A stretch of 32,417 bases of DNA from Paraglomus occultum (GCA_910592205.1 CAJVPJ010000242.1:1-32417), one strand, 5' to 3'; positions 9,826-20,715 are shown, numbered from the stretch's first letter. The notes: generated from the sequence alone by a model not told the origin. Made by a program: numbers and translations.

Positions 9826-10317
9826 TTGCGCAGAAGACCATGTCATGTGAAAATCTTTGACGAAAATATAAGAGCTGCGGAAATTAACATGCTAGCGCTG
9901 AAGCTATTTGAAATGAAAACGACCTCTGTATCCGCAGTATCAATTACTCCCATTCGGAATTCAAATTGCAAGATGTTAGGACGAACGGAACTGTTTCTCA
10001 CACTACAGAATGGACTATTACTAATAATATGTTTGTATTCTTACATTATGAATGGAACAATATTTATAGCTGCGGCCTATATGACATGGTACACAACGCG
10101 GCGTCCAATGAACGATTTCAGATCCTTAATATCTCGATTAGTGCCAATTGTTGAACTTCTATTTACGATAAGGAATATTAACATGTGTAATTATAAGAGT
10201 TTACATTCATGTATGTCAACGAAGCTAGTTCAGTTTTCTATTTCTCAATTCATAAGCATAACCATTTTTGTACACAAACGAAATTCTGTTACGATGCGTA
10301 ATCACAATATTAAGTAG
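9826..10317 (+). other. Long open frame of unknown nature, possibly relic coding sequence
   Basis: A 163-codon frame without stops; the first ATG is at 9889 (142 codons). For DNA this A+T-rich such a length is uncommon by chance, which is the main reason for listing it. The translation has a hydrophobic middle (LFLTLQNGLLLIICLYSYIM) but no motif I recognise. A second frame over 9966-10154 is also open. No splice partners or homologues are apparent. It may be a decayed gene or a chance ORF. Confidence 0.2.
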
Positions 10318-11279
10318 TTTTTCAAGAACTTTTGGATCATTGATGGAAAATAGATCTAGCGATTCCGAACACCGCGGATAACCCGAAAGCTTTTATCACA
10401 TGTCGTTACATCTAAAATTTCAGGGTCTTTATCACCCCATTTGATCGCATTCCGCAATAATTGCGAATCATTATAATAAATGTTTAATTGTTTGTTTAAA
10501 TTGTTAGTAGTTTATTAACGGATCTTTAAACATTCTCTTACACGTAAGAGTCCGAGCACACAATTTGCCGCAAAAATAACAATTTACATGAGTGCAGCAA
10601 ATTAGGAGTGAATATAATGTGAGCTTGTGATTTAGAAAATTCGAACATGGCACCTGGATAGAAGTGCTAAGAAATCGTTAAACTAATTAATAGTCGAAAG
10701 ATCATTGTTAATAAACTAGCAGCAGAGAAAACATTTGAAGTTACAATAACCGTATTAGTATATCTAGAAATAATTTACATATTCAATCCTCTAATTAAAG
10801 AGTATAATTAATATTAATGTGCAAATCATTGTTCCAGCTTGCAGTTTATAATTTAGGATTTGACCACTTTAGTCAGTAGATTTAATAACATTTCTCATTT
10901 ACACGTATTCGGCATTTATCTGTTTCGCTTCATATCATAATGACTGTGTTACTCAACTGTAACCAGAAAACAGAGTTTCGCCGTTATTCGTAAACTTGAA
11001 TATTATAACCTTCCGAAAAGGTTAGGTTTTTAGATAAAGTGATTATAAATATTTCTCGTACTTCCACTTTAAGCATAAGGCGAAAATAGGAAATGAAAAA
11101 AAATATGTGGACGTTTCGGCTTTATTATGTACTGAACATTATATTATGTTATATTATAACCCCCTTGGCATCACTGTTGTGGGAAACAAACACCTTCATG
11201 ACGCCAATGCCCCGATTTGTTCTAGTTTAAGTTGATAGATGTTCCGTTTTGATTTGTCAGACTCCTCAAACCCCACAAG
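10318..11279. other. A+T-rich intergenic region before the peroxiredoxin gene
   Basis: No gene is visible. A near-perfect palindrome ATTCCGCAATAATTGCGAAT lies near 10450. Otherwise only A+T-rich DNA. Confidence 0.5.
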
Positions 11280-11287
11280 TATAAATA
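11280..11287 (+). promoter_or_regulatory. TATA-like box of the peroxiredoxin gene
   Basis: TATAAATA, 49 bases before the ATG at 11337. The spacing leaves room for a very short leader. Confidence 0.4.
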
Positions 11288-11311
11288 TCCCGAGTATCTA
11301 CGCTAGACAAA

Positions 11312-11317
11312 ATGTAA
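11312..11317 (+). promoter_or_regulatory. Start-stop upstream ORF (ATGTAA) or leader splice donor
   Basis: AAAATGTAAGA gives an ATG followed at once by TAA, 19 bases before the main ATG. The same bases contain GTAAGA, a good 5' splice site, so a leader intron is an alternative reading. Whether the transcript includes it is unknown. Confidence 0.35.
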
Positions 11318-11336
11318 GAAAAAGTTCGACTCGTAT

Positions 11337-11959
11337 ATGATATCTAGATTGTCGATTATTGTAAAAAATCAAGTCAAACCGATTACTCGCTATTCCGTAC
11401 TTGCTTATCAGAACATGCCAAATCATCAGTTGTTGAACAAACCTGCACCTGCAGAAATCACTCTCCAAAATCAAGATGGCGTGGATGTGGAATTAAGTTC
11501 GTTTATTGGAAAGCAGCCTGCTATTGTCTTCTTCTACCCGAAAGATGAAACACTTGGCTGTACTAAGGAGGTATCTAATCATATTCGAATTCTAAAACCA
11601 TACTGGCCCTTTATCGTATTCTCACATTCTATCAAACACAGGTCTGCTCATTTCGTGATGCCTATGACGTATTTCATGAAGCTGGTGCCACTGTTGTTGG
11701 AATATCGGCTGATCCGGTAGACAAACATAAAAGGTTTTCCCTCTCTAATCGGTTGAATTTCCCTCTGCTGTCCGATGTCAATGGGATAGCACGTAAAGCC
11801 TTTCATGTTCAAAAGAATCTGTTTGGTCTTGTCCCGGGGCGTGTTACGTATCTCATAGATCGAGAGGGAATTGTCCGGGACGTATTCAACTCTCAGTTGG
11901 ATTTCGATGGGCATGTGAAGCGGAGTATTCAGTTTGTTAAGCAGCAAACAGCAGAATGA
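11337..11959 (+). CDS. Peroxiredoxin, PrxQ/BCP type, two exons, probable mitochondrial presequence
   Basis: Thiol peroxidase that reduces hydrogen peroxide and organic hydroperoxides. Exons 11337-11570 and 11642-11959 (71-nt GT-AG intron) encode 183 residues. Residues 34-60 start the thioredoxin fold; VFFYPKDETLGCTKE leads to the peroxidatic Cys75, and VCSFRD supplies Cys80, the five-residue spacing of PrxQ/BCP 2-Cys enzymes. ATVVGISADPVDKHKRF, LNFPLLSDVNG and GLVPGRVTYLIDREGIV are further family blocks. The usual TPGC is TLGC here. The intron falls exactly between the two cysteines. The first 26 residues are basic and without acids (MISRLSIIVKNQVKPITRYS), so mitochondrial import is likely; Met27 would give a 157-residue form of standard BCP length. 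AATAAA occurs about 190 bases after the stop. Confidence 0.95.
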
Positions 11960-12151
11960 AACCAACGAATAAGCTGCTCTACGGCAAAGTCTTATAGTAT
12001 GCAACCAAAAGTTTAATCGTTTAAGCTATCGCTAATATTAATATTGGAGTCTGTTACGAGCAGCGACTTTGGTAATAGTTAATTGTAATGTTGCGAGAAT
12101 CACATGATTGTTTTAATTCTTGGCACAAAAATCAGGGCGTATTTATATTGT

Positions 12152-12157
12152 AATAAA
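12152..12157 (+). terminator. Possible poly(A) signal of the peroxiredoxin gene
   Basis: AATAAA 193 bases after the stop; further than typical, so only tentative. Confidence 0.3.
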
Positions 12158-12181
12158 GCATAATATATATTTCATACTTCA

Positions 12182-13890
12182 ATGCTGACAAATCGTATGT
12201 TGAAAACATTACGTGTTACTGTTACCATCTTTGCGGTCTCGGGATTGGTTGTAGCGGCATGTGTGCTTCATCTTGCTGGTTGACAATTTATTTGACCGAT
12301 ATTTCGAAGACTGGCAATACTTCAGATTCGGCAAATCCTTCAATCAAGCCATGCAAGCTTATCCTATAAATTCCGGAAATTATAATGTACATTTTATTGT
12401 CGAAGAAACGCGCATACAGGTCGGAAATATTGTAGAAAAAAGTCACCAAATACCATGATTTAAGCAATCCACCCTTTTCCAAGCTTTGGGTTACGATACG
12501 ACTGCGAGATTTAGGATAATTCCTTTAGACGCTGACACATCTGATGTCATCATAGAACAATGTTGACGAGGACGGCAAGGAATCTGTGTTTAGAGCACAT
12601 TCTCAAATTGTCAGGGCTAGATATAGGAAACTTGGATAAGTAGAGAAGCGCCAAAGCTGGATCGATCGAAAGAAAATGTTATTACTTTGTCCGATATGAT
12701 GTCCGAGACATTCAGGTATTGTTGAATACATATGATTTATGTTGCACGTATTATAAAAATTCAACATTTTCTGACATAGAGTTTGGTTTAAAGATACATC
12801 TACACGGAAAAGTTGGTAATTATAAACTTTTCACCAGCTGAAGTCAACTCCCTTCTCGCCACTGCTTCAGCCTATTCACTATTCAATCGCAGAGAGGGTA
12901 ATGGAAGCCGTCGAAATATGAGAATCTGTGCTAAACTCGGGAAAAGCACAAGCTAACATTGAAGAAGCGGACTTGTGACAAATGGACGCCCGAAGAGAAA
13001 GAATGGATTATGGGAATATTGGAGGATGTCCTCCTTCGTGTGCGCAAATGTCTTCTACTGATATTCACTCCAAAGTTCATGCCATGCATTGATATGCTTG
13101 TCCAGATTGGAAAATCTTCTCACGACTATACGTGCTTACACTACTACTCCGAATGCGAGTTTGCGGAAGAGGGACAGTAGGATCAGGGGGAGAGGGATTC
13201 AAAGAGTATCAAGACACGACCGCGATCGATTCACGAAAGAAAAACCATCGTGTAGAATGCACATAGTAATACGGGAAAGCAGTGTGAATGACCCGCATTC
13301 AGCTGCAAATACAACGATATTTCCTATGGTTACTCCGACTTGTTCAATATCGTCTCAACTCCAGCCCGCTGATGTATACAAACTCGCCCAATATAGTCAA
13401 CGTTTGGCACCGTTCCTTCGCCTCCATTCTCACCATCATTCCACTACGTTTCCACGTTCTTCTTCCATTCTTTCCAAGAATAAGATATTTCCATTTAGCC
13501 AAACAGTTTCGATATTTCCACAAACCACAATGATCATTTCGCACATCCCCCATTCAAATGTTTCACCTCTCATACACCTCCGCTCAGCTCTACACAAATG
13601 GATAAGCCATGTATTGATTATTCAAATGAGAAGAACATACATAACATGTACGGTCGAGAGAACAATCCATATAAGTACAAATGTTACGACGGATTCACGA
13701 GCGTAACAAATTAAAAAATTATGGCACAAGAGAAATCATTGGAGACTATTTCTCCCCTAGACCGAACTTCCCCATTCGTATGGAGTATGGTACCACATCT
13801 GATAGTTTCTCTTTAATTTGCATACGGAGAGAGCTGAAAAATGCCATCGGTATTCGGATATGTTGGACAATTGCGCGCGCGGCGTAGCAA
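12182..13890 (+). pseudogene. Decayed coding region of uncertain identity (possibly an HMG-box-like regulator)
   Basis: Several protein-like stretches follow one another in changing frames. They include MLTNRMLKTLRVTVTIFAVS (12182, a membrane-anchor-like start), FEDWQYFRFGKSFNQAMQAY (about 12305), VDEDGKESVFRAHSQIVRAR (about 12565), SPAEVNSLLATASAYSLFNR (about 12830), CDKWTPEEKEWIMGILED (about 12971), a 205-codon Ser/His/Pro/Thr-rich open frame at 13089-13706, and YSNEKNIHNMYGRENNPYKY (about 13620). NSLL..AY.LFNRRE followed by AKLGK and W.PEEKEW is weakly reminiscent of fungal HMG boxes, but key spacing is broken by stops. I could not join it into an intact gene with introns. The first piece may be unrelated to the rest. 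Treat the family name as a guess. Confidence 0.3.
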
Positions 13891-15695
13891 CATATAATTT
13901 CGTAATACGTGCGCATACGACTTTTATAAATTAAATTCGTAAATAAATGATAATCAAACCGTATATGGCACCAGGAATGACTCTATGAGGATTTCACTGA
14001 TATGCTCACGCGGGAGTATAGTACAGCCCGAGAAAGATGTAGGATGATGTTCGGCTTGTTACAGTTGTTATGAGTTTATGGTTTATTCGAATCAAAGTAA
14101 AAATGCAAATACCAAATTTTGAATCATGTCCGGTAAACAAGGCATTATTTTGACTATCCAGTAATTTAGTTTAATAAAATAGATCTTTGTTGCTATCAAC
14201 CAGCCCATAGCGTGTCAACATATTACTCTCATCAATGTTGCCATATACAGTGTCGCGTAAAAAAGGAGCTCAATCCTAGCCAGCTCTTTACTCAAGTTTG
14301 ACACATCGCGAGACCATTACTAACTTGCATTCTATGGCTAATTATAACGTGTTAATTTGCCTAAAACAATGTATAATATAAAAAATTAAGCTGTGATTTT
14401 TGTAAGTGTTTACTGCTCTAACCGTTGTAGCAACAATTTATTATAGTAACAGATAACTGTAGTCCTATCACCGATTATTGTGCATTGGTGGTTATAGAAA
14501 GAAAGGTATGCTAAGTATGTGTTATTGTTATCGAGCGGGAGAATGATTACCGCAAAACGAGAATATTTTTGATGCTTTGTCGGTCTTACACGTTCTGAAC
14601 ATACTATTGCCAATTTTTATATGTTTAAGAAATTCACAGTCTTAGCAATTATTTCATTCTTTCATTGACAAATTGTACTTTTAATACACCAATTAAGCCA
14701 ATTCTGTAGGGTTTCTGCAGTGGACATGGGATTGAAGACCAATCCAACAACAAAGTTCTAATAGCTTTTGTTGATATCTCGAGATATGATTTAACAGTTA
14801 TTCGTGAGCTGTTCCCGTTAGTCTTACTTGGTTTGTTTCTTTTTATGTAATACTCCTTCTCACAAGCGTAATAATAAGTTTCCACGTTCACATTTTCGTA
14901 AAAAAAATTTTTAAAAAAAAAACAAAAATTGGTCGTCCGTTCGTTTCGCAAAATTTGTTTAAATATATTCATACGACTTTTATTGTAAGCTGTCTGTAAC
15001 CTGAAATAACTTTAAGCTAACATCCGTATCAATTTAACAATGTTGCTAAAACTGCAGTACGTGATTGCGTAAATAATAATACCGATTGATGTGGATATAC
15101 GTTAAACAAACTTATCAGACATTTTATCGATTAATAGTATCCAACCAGAGATCACTACTAATTAGTCATCAACCATTGTTGCAAATGAAGAGAAGACAGA
15201 AATGGCATGCCATCCCAATGAACGTGTCTTTTATAGATCGAACATTTCATGGGTATTATTATGAACATTGGACACGTTGAATTGCCAAGTTCAACTACTG
15301 TTAGCGTTGAATTTTGTCTGAAAAAAACACGACTCCCAGCGGTGACCCTGTCACTAGCAACATAAGAACAAGGCGAAATAACAAACAATACAGAGTTGTA
15401 ATAAGGAAATTAAATATAACGCAAGGTGATAACCACTGAAAGAGATGAAACTTCTAGATGTGTTATGCTTTTAAAATTATGAGCGCGTAACGCGTTTTTA
15501 GAAATTGTCCAAATTAATTAAAATTCCAATCAATAATCTGGAGTTGTTAGATGTCCAGTTTATTCACGTTATATTGAGAAAATGTGCCCTATTACAGTTA
15601 ATTTGGGTATATTTTGTCAGTAATCATAATCTTGCGGATAATTATATCCCGAAACAGTTTTTTATACATTGACGGCCCATTATGTTTACTGGCTA
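13891..15695. other. A+T-rich intergenic region
   Basis: No supported gene. Small open frames (for example 14649-14972 minus, 107 codons) have lengths expected by chance here. An imperfect inverted repeat AACGTGTC...GACACGTT occurs at 15221-15228 and 15271-15278. Confidence 0.5.
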
Positions 15696-15851
15696 CAGTC
15701 AAACTGATTATAACAAAGTTTGGTTATAATGAAGATTTCTCCAAAATAATTATAAACTTACTATAGAAAGTAACCTTGATTATAAGGAATTTCTGGTTAT
15801 AAGGAACATTTTCTCTGCTCCCATAGAATTCGTTATAACTAGGTTTGACGG
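15696..15851. mobile_element. 156-bp MITE with pogo/Tigger-like ends
   Basis: Terminal inverted repeats start CAGTCAAACTGATTATAACA (left) and CCGTCAAACCTAGTTATAAC (right, read on the minus strand), and the element is flanked by TA on each side (15694-15695 and 15852-15853). CAGT-starting ends with GTTATAAC just inside and TA target duplications are the pattern of pogo/Tigger-group Tc1/mariner elements. Several internal TTATAAGGAA/TTATAATGAA motifs repeat near the ends. There is no coding capacity, so it is non-autonomous. Confidence 0.75.
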
Positions 15852-15916
15852 TATGTATACATGTTTCCTCTCATTATTAAAAAGCTGAATTTGATAACAG
15901 TAAGTTATATTCGGGA

Positions 15917-16003
15917 GGCAATCATTTCACAACATTATGGTAGTTGATTGGGCGATGCAATGTACTGTCGGTGAAATTATTGTCGACGAAATGATGCGGA
16001 CCC
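15917..16003. mobile_element. MITE family 1, internally deleted copy
   Basis: The right arm TGTCGGTGAAATTATTGTCG...CGACGAAATGATGCGG matches the right arm of the copy at 26411-26531, and GGCAATCATTTCA...CAACATTAT resembles its left arm. The middle is shortened. It ends about 160 bases beyond the stop codon of the enoyl-CoA isomerase gene, so it may lie in or near that gene's 3' end. Confidence 0.55.
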
Positions 16004-16160
16004 ATTATATTTGCAATCGGCAATATTGAATAAATGACACCATTCCCGGTATTACCCTCTTTCATCATGGACGTAAGAAATTTATTTCTTCTTAATGCGC
16101 GTGCGGAATACATACATTCTCGTTATACCGCATGATTTAAACTTGCCAATAAAAAATTTC

Positions 16161-17670
16161 TTAAAGCTTTGATTTCCTTTTACGAGTTGCTGACATTAAT
16201 TGAATATAATTGATTAATAAACTGTGTTACACACAAGCTGATTTAATGAATCTTTTACACTTACTATCCAAGAAATCAGAAACTGCTCGTCTCGATTCGG
16301 AAGACAACATTCTGCAAAAATATGCATGTAATGAAACAATCACTTAATAGAGTGTCCCTAACATGACTTGACTGATTGGCTCCGTTTTCATATGCCGACT
16401 GACGATAATTACCTTTCCAGCAACACCTCGCACTCGTTTCTATTAACAGCCATCAGAGTCTCTCGTTCGCGGGCGCGAACTAAATTCTTTGTTTGGAATA
16501 TTGCAATAGGCGGAAAATTCGTCGTTTTAGTTGCGATAGCAACCACATCACTAATAAAATTATCTGGTGGAATAATACGACTGATCGATGTATAGATTCG
16601 TTAGGTGGTATGGACAAAGTATTAGAAAATATGCCTAATGGATATAATTTATCTTGCCTTATGAATCCCGTCTTCTCTAATTCTTGAGCTGTAAACTGTC
16701 GACCCATTAGCTTGAAGATGGGTGTTGGTCAATCGTTGATCGGGACCGTTCGTTATTATCACGAAATGACAATATGATATCTTACTAGAAGCTCGTTTGC
16801 AATCGAATATCCAAATATTCTTTTTTTTTTTTTGTAGGATAATAATGAGTTCAATTACATTTTTGCACGTCACGATGCAACGAGATAGTGGCTTACCTTG
16901 GAAACGTGTATGATGAACATCCTTCCGCGCAAAAACCTATAACGGTCACATCTCGTTAATGTGTATATAAATGCACGGCAAGTCTGACAAGAAAAGAGTA
17001 TACATACCAAACTGCATGAATGGAGTAAGAAATATAGCATCAGGAACAGCATACACTACGTCACACAAAGCTAATGTTGTCATCCCAATTCCTATTGCTG
17101 GGCCTGAACGAAGTTGTTGAAAACACATTATTCATTACCATCATTTTAAACCGTTTGAAAGTCTCTGAATAGGCATACCAACCGTTGACAGCAGCAATAA
17201 GCAGCTTGGGAAAGTTGATTAAAGTATTCAACAATGATCTGTAATTTAATCAAGAGCGTTAAACGCTATAATTGCTAACATGCAGTCCGCTAAAATATAC
17301 ACATGTAGACCTTCCATAATGAACTTACTGAACACAAACTATCGACTCTTTGACTGCCTTTCTCGACTTTGATTCGTCTATATCGGCAGTTGACGCCAAT
17401 TGGTGTCCACCCATATAGAGCTTGCCTTTACCTGTCAAGATGGTAACTTTGACTTCAGGTGACTGAGCTGCCCACATGAGAGATCGATCCCATTCCTAAC
17501 ACATAGGTTATGAATCGCCATTGAATGTATCGTACCAAAAATTAGATTCTACATACCTTGTAAACTTCTCCATTAAGTGCATTTCTATGAGCAGGCCGAT
17601 TAAATGCGATAATCGCCACACCTTCGTCTGTCAATGTAATTTCGAAGTGTTTGACCCGTGGTATAGCCAT
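16161..17670 (-). CDS. Peroxisomal delta3,delta2-enoyl-CoA isomerase (crotonase family), ten exons
   Basis: Shifts 3-enoyl-CoA to trans-2-enoyl-CoA so unsaturated fatty acids can enter beta-oxidation. Exons on the minus strand: 17670-17557, 17495-17329, 17238-17183, 17103-17008, 16936-16897, 16819-16786, 16710-16658, 16550-16413, 16311-16265, 16189-16161. The frame is kept through all nine joins and gives 257 residues. Crotonase blocks: IIAFNRPAHRNALNGEVYK (20-38), FPKLLIAAVNGPAIGIG (103-119), LALCDVVYAVPDAIFLTPF (about 123-141) and FGFCAEGCSSYTFPR (144-158) with Glu149 at the position of the catalytic glutamate. The last three residues are SKL, a type 1 peroxisomal signal. Oddities: intron 7 appears to have a GC donor, the sixth exon is only 34 nt and follows an A13 tract, and the first oxyanion block is YMGGHQ rather than the usual SG(A/N)D. 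A general enoyl-CoA hydratase is less likely. Confidence 0.9.
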
Positions 17671-18979
17671 ACTTTTTTAAATGACAATTTTCTCGATTCT
17701 TTATACGATTGTCAAACATACCCACCTGACATGCCTATTTCGACCAATCCAAGTGCTTGCCAGCACTCTTTTCTGGGGATTTACAAAATGCAACGTCTTC
17801 ACAAATGGCGAAGATAATTCTAGTTGTTTACATATATATGTAAACAGATGTGTGGGATATAATGCATTTTTGGACCTCGTTCAGTTATAAGATAAAAATC
17901 GTGTTTCGTGTGAAATGCGTGTTACAATGCTGACAAACTATTTTTGTTGGCAAAACATTGAAGTATCGATGAAGTATACCATCATCATTATGGATTCAAT
18001 CGGGCCCATTATGCAATTATATTGTTAACCTCACTTTACACCAAGTCTTTCTTGATTGATCTTTACAGGAAAGATGTCATTTATGTATAGAAAGATTGTA
18101 TAAATAAAATATGTATAAAAAAAGAAAACAAACACACCAACATATGTATAGAAATGTGATGGACAAATACAAAGGAAGAAGAAAAAAGAGAAAGAAAAAT
18201 GAAAAGTGAAAAGAAAAAATAAAGCAGTTAAACGTATCAAAGTCTATACATAATTACAGATAATAGGCGGAGTTTAGACCATCAAGAAGAAAAAGTTTTT
18301 ACAAAAGAGAGGTCATGATTTTTTGTTCTAACCTGCTTCGTTCAGAGGACCACAAAGTATGAAATAGGGAAAAAAATGGATAAAATATTAAACACCTATC
18401 GCACCGATATGATTTAGTACAAGATTAATAACGATAAACTACAGCAGCGATAGTAAATATGAAACCTACAAGACTAACCAATCAAATCCTTTTTGACATC
18501 TCTGAAAGTAGATAAAAATGATAATGAAAACCGAGAAGGTCTCTAAAGGAGACAACCCAATATTACAAGCAAAAACAAATAAATCCTCTCAAAATAAACA
18601 TAATAAAATACGAAATCAATGATTAACAAGAACATGTATATATGTGATGATAAAAAAAAGCTATCCTTTGAAAGTGGAAAAGTATTTCGGAATAAAGAAG
18701 CAATCGAATATGGTAAAATAAAAAAAATAAAAAAAAAGACGAAAAGAAAAAAGGTGTGAATATGACCTAGAAATAAAAATATTTCTCATAATACAATTAA
18801 GAGATCACATACAAAATCTAATTCAACTACAAGCCATTGAGGACAACATTCATTGCATGTTGAAGAATAAAAAAAATTCATCCTTAGTCAAAACGTTCGG
18901 GTTCACGTCCTTCATAAAATGATAGGGAAACGGTAATAGGAAAAAGCAAATGAAACAAATTAACAAAACTGCCTCAATC
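17671..18979. other. Intergenic and probable 3' UTR between bHLH gene and isomerase gene
   Basis: Both flanking genes run on the minus strand. From about 18070 to 18970 the plus strand is strongly A-rich (T-rich in the sense of the bHLH transcript), as expected for a 3' UTR. The remainder would hold the isomerase promoter. No gene is visible. Confidence 0.5.
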
Positions 18980-20374
18980 TCAAGGGAGGCTACGACCTCC
19001 GTCACTTAGATCGAAGCCAATAACGCTACCTAAATCCTCACCAAATTTTATCTGGAGACGTTTCACCATCTCCTCAAGCTGCTGATTGCGCGTACTTTGA
19101 TCGCGCACTTTTTGTTTGAGATCGCGAATATAATCGACTGATTTGCGGAGGATTATGCCTTTATTCGGTTTATTTGAATTGTCGACGTAGGTTTCAGGAA
19201 GAAGGGTCGATAGTTCTTGAATTCTCTCGTTGATGTGGTCCCGACGACGACGTTCAACTATGGATATGATAAGGGGAGGTAAAAGAAACAGTTAGAGATA
19301 TGTAGTTTGGTATACAGTTGATTAGCTCACACCGATCTTAGAAATACTCACCAGCATTATGGGACTCGCGACGGCGGCGCTTTTTCTCAGTTTGTAGGGC
19401 CCTAATCGTTGTGTAAAAAACTCTTAGTATAATAATTGAAATATTATGATAAATCTTGTGTAAAATGTATTTCGTTATCCCCCGCCCTTCCCCCCCTTCC
19501 CCCCATCTCTCGACTGATACAGCATCAAACTCTCTCTTGTTTACATCAACTTGTCTAGCTTTAATCTCATTTGTGGAATACTCTTTCAGATTCCAAACCC
19601 ACATTACACTTCCGCTTTTTCCATATACAATACTTACTGTTGCCTATTCACGTTGTCTTCAGTTTCGACTTGAATCATATCAGCAGTTACTAGCGACATA
19701 TCTGTACCGGGAGAAAATTGTAAAGAACCAGCTCCAGAAAACGTACTGTGATCTCCCCAATCTTGAACTCTGTATACCGGCATTGATGCACTGTATGCTG
19801 GCAGACTAAACGGTATGGCAGCGGTAGTTCCAGGAAAACTGTTATCGGGAGTACAGAACGCAAACTGATTCTGATTCTGATTCTTCTTAACGACTCCCAT
19901 CGGAAGAGCGCCAGTTGTGGTACTTGGAGCACTAGAGGAGAGATCAAACCCAAAGTCTGTGTTATCCGGTCCAGGAGAATATACAGAACGGTCTCCGGGC
20001 GATCCAAATGTGGAATCAACTTCAACGTTGTTGCCTGGAATAGGCACGTAATCGTCTATGTCATATGCGGAATTATTGGTTGGCGAATTAGGTGATGGAT
20101 TGTGATCGTTATATTCCAATTCAGATGTCATGTCGAGTGCTTCGTGTTTAACAATTCGAGAAAAATTGGAGTTTGTTAATAGACCGGGATCTATAGTACC
20201 GGGATTAGAGTACGAGTTGTGTGGAGTTGGAGGTGCTTCATTACGGCTGCGTCTTTGAATTTGCTCCATATGAAGTTTTGTTGGGTTTGTTAGACGACTA
20301 CCAGATTGCGTCTGCTGTATGTAAGGTGCGCCATACAGAGCCTGCTGCTGTTCAAATCCCTGTTGTCCTTGCAT
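18980..20374 (-). CDS. bHLH-zipper transcription factor (MITF/Rtg3/USF class), three exons
   Basis: Nuclear DNA-binding regulator. Exons on the minus strand: 20374-19638, 19401-19352, 19257-18980; introns of 236 and 94 nt; 354 residues. Residues 1-245 are rich in Gln, Asn, Ser and Pro with acidic patches (DMTSELEYNDHN, YDIDDYVPIPGNN), typical of an activation region. The basic region KKRRRRESHNAVERRRRDHI has His260, Glu264 and Arg268, the H-E-R pattern of factors that bind CACGTG-type E-boxes. Helix-loop-helix: NERIQELSTLLPE, then NKGIILRKSVDYIRDLKQK (294-312), close to the MITF/TFE consensus. A short zipper-like heptad region (DLKQKVRDQSTRNQQLEEMV) follows. No PAS or other domain is seen. 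The first exon splits off before the basic region, and the second intron cuts within it. Target genes are unknown. Confidence 0.93.
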
Positions 20375-20715
20375 GGTTTATGGGCTGGAGTGGGCTCTAT
20401 TAATTACGGCTACACTTTCGTTACAGGTGAAGGTTAGGAAGCAAGGCGTAGGGGAGTGTATTATTACGATTACTATTATGTATTATTATAGTCTTGTAGT
20501 TGTATATAGCTGTATTTAGTAGAATCTAGTGTTATTAGTAGAGAGAGAGATCTTTATTGCGTTCTAAGACGGACGTTATGGAGTGTTGTAATATTTTGTC
20601 GTAGTAAATATATTTGCAAAATGGAGTGTCGTCGCGCGACGGGTTTAATGTGATTACTTGCGGTAAAAAAGAGTTATAACAGAGAGTTTGGGATAAGTGT
20701 TAAAATATTCTCTAC

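Noticed and set aside
11648-12004. 118-codon minus-strand open frame over the peroxiredoxin second exon
   Set aside because: It is the shadow of the real exon, whose plus-strand translation matches PrxQ/BCP throughout.
14649-14972. 107-codon minus-strand open frame
   Set aside because: Length is within chance expectation for this base composition, and no family features are present.
16946-17128. Short ORF containing GPAIGIGMTTLALCDVVYAV as a stand-alone small protein
   Set aside because: It is exon 4 of the isomerase plus intron read-through on both sides.
19456-19809. 117-codon plus-strand frame across the bHLH gene
   Set aside because: It is antisense to intron 1 and part of exon 1 of the bHLH gene.
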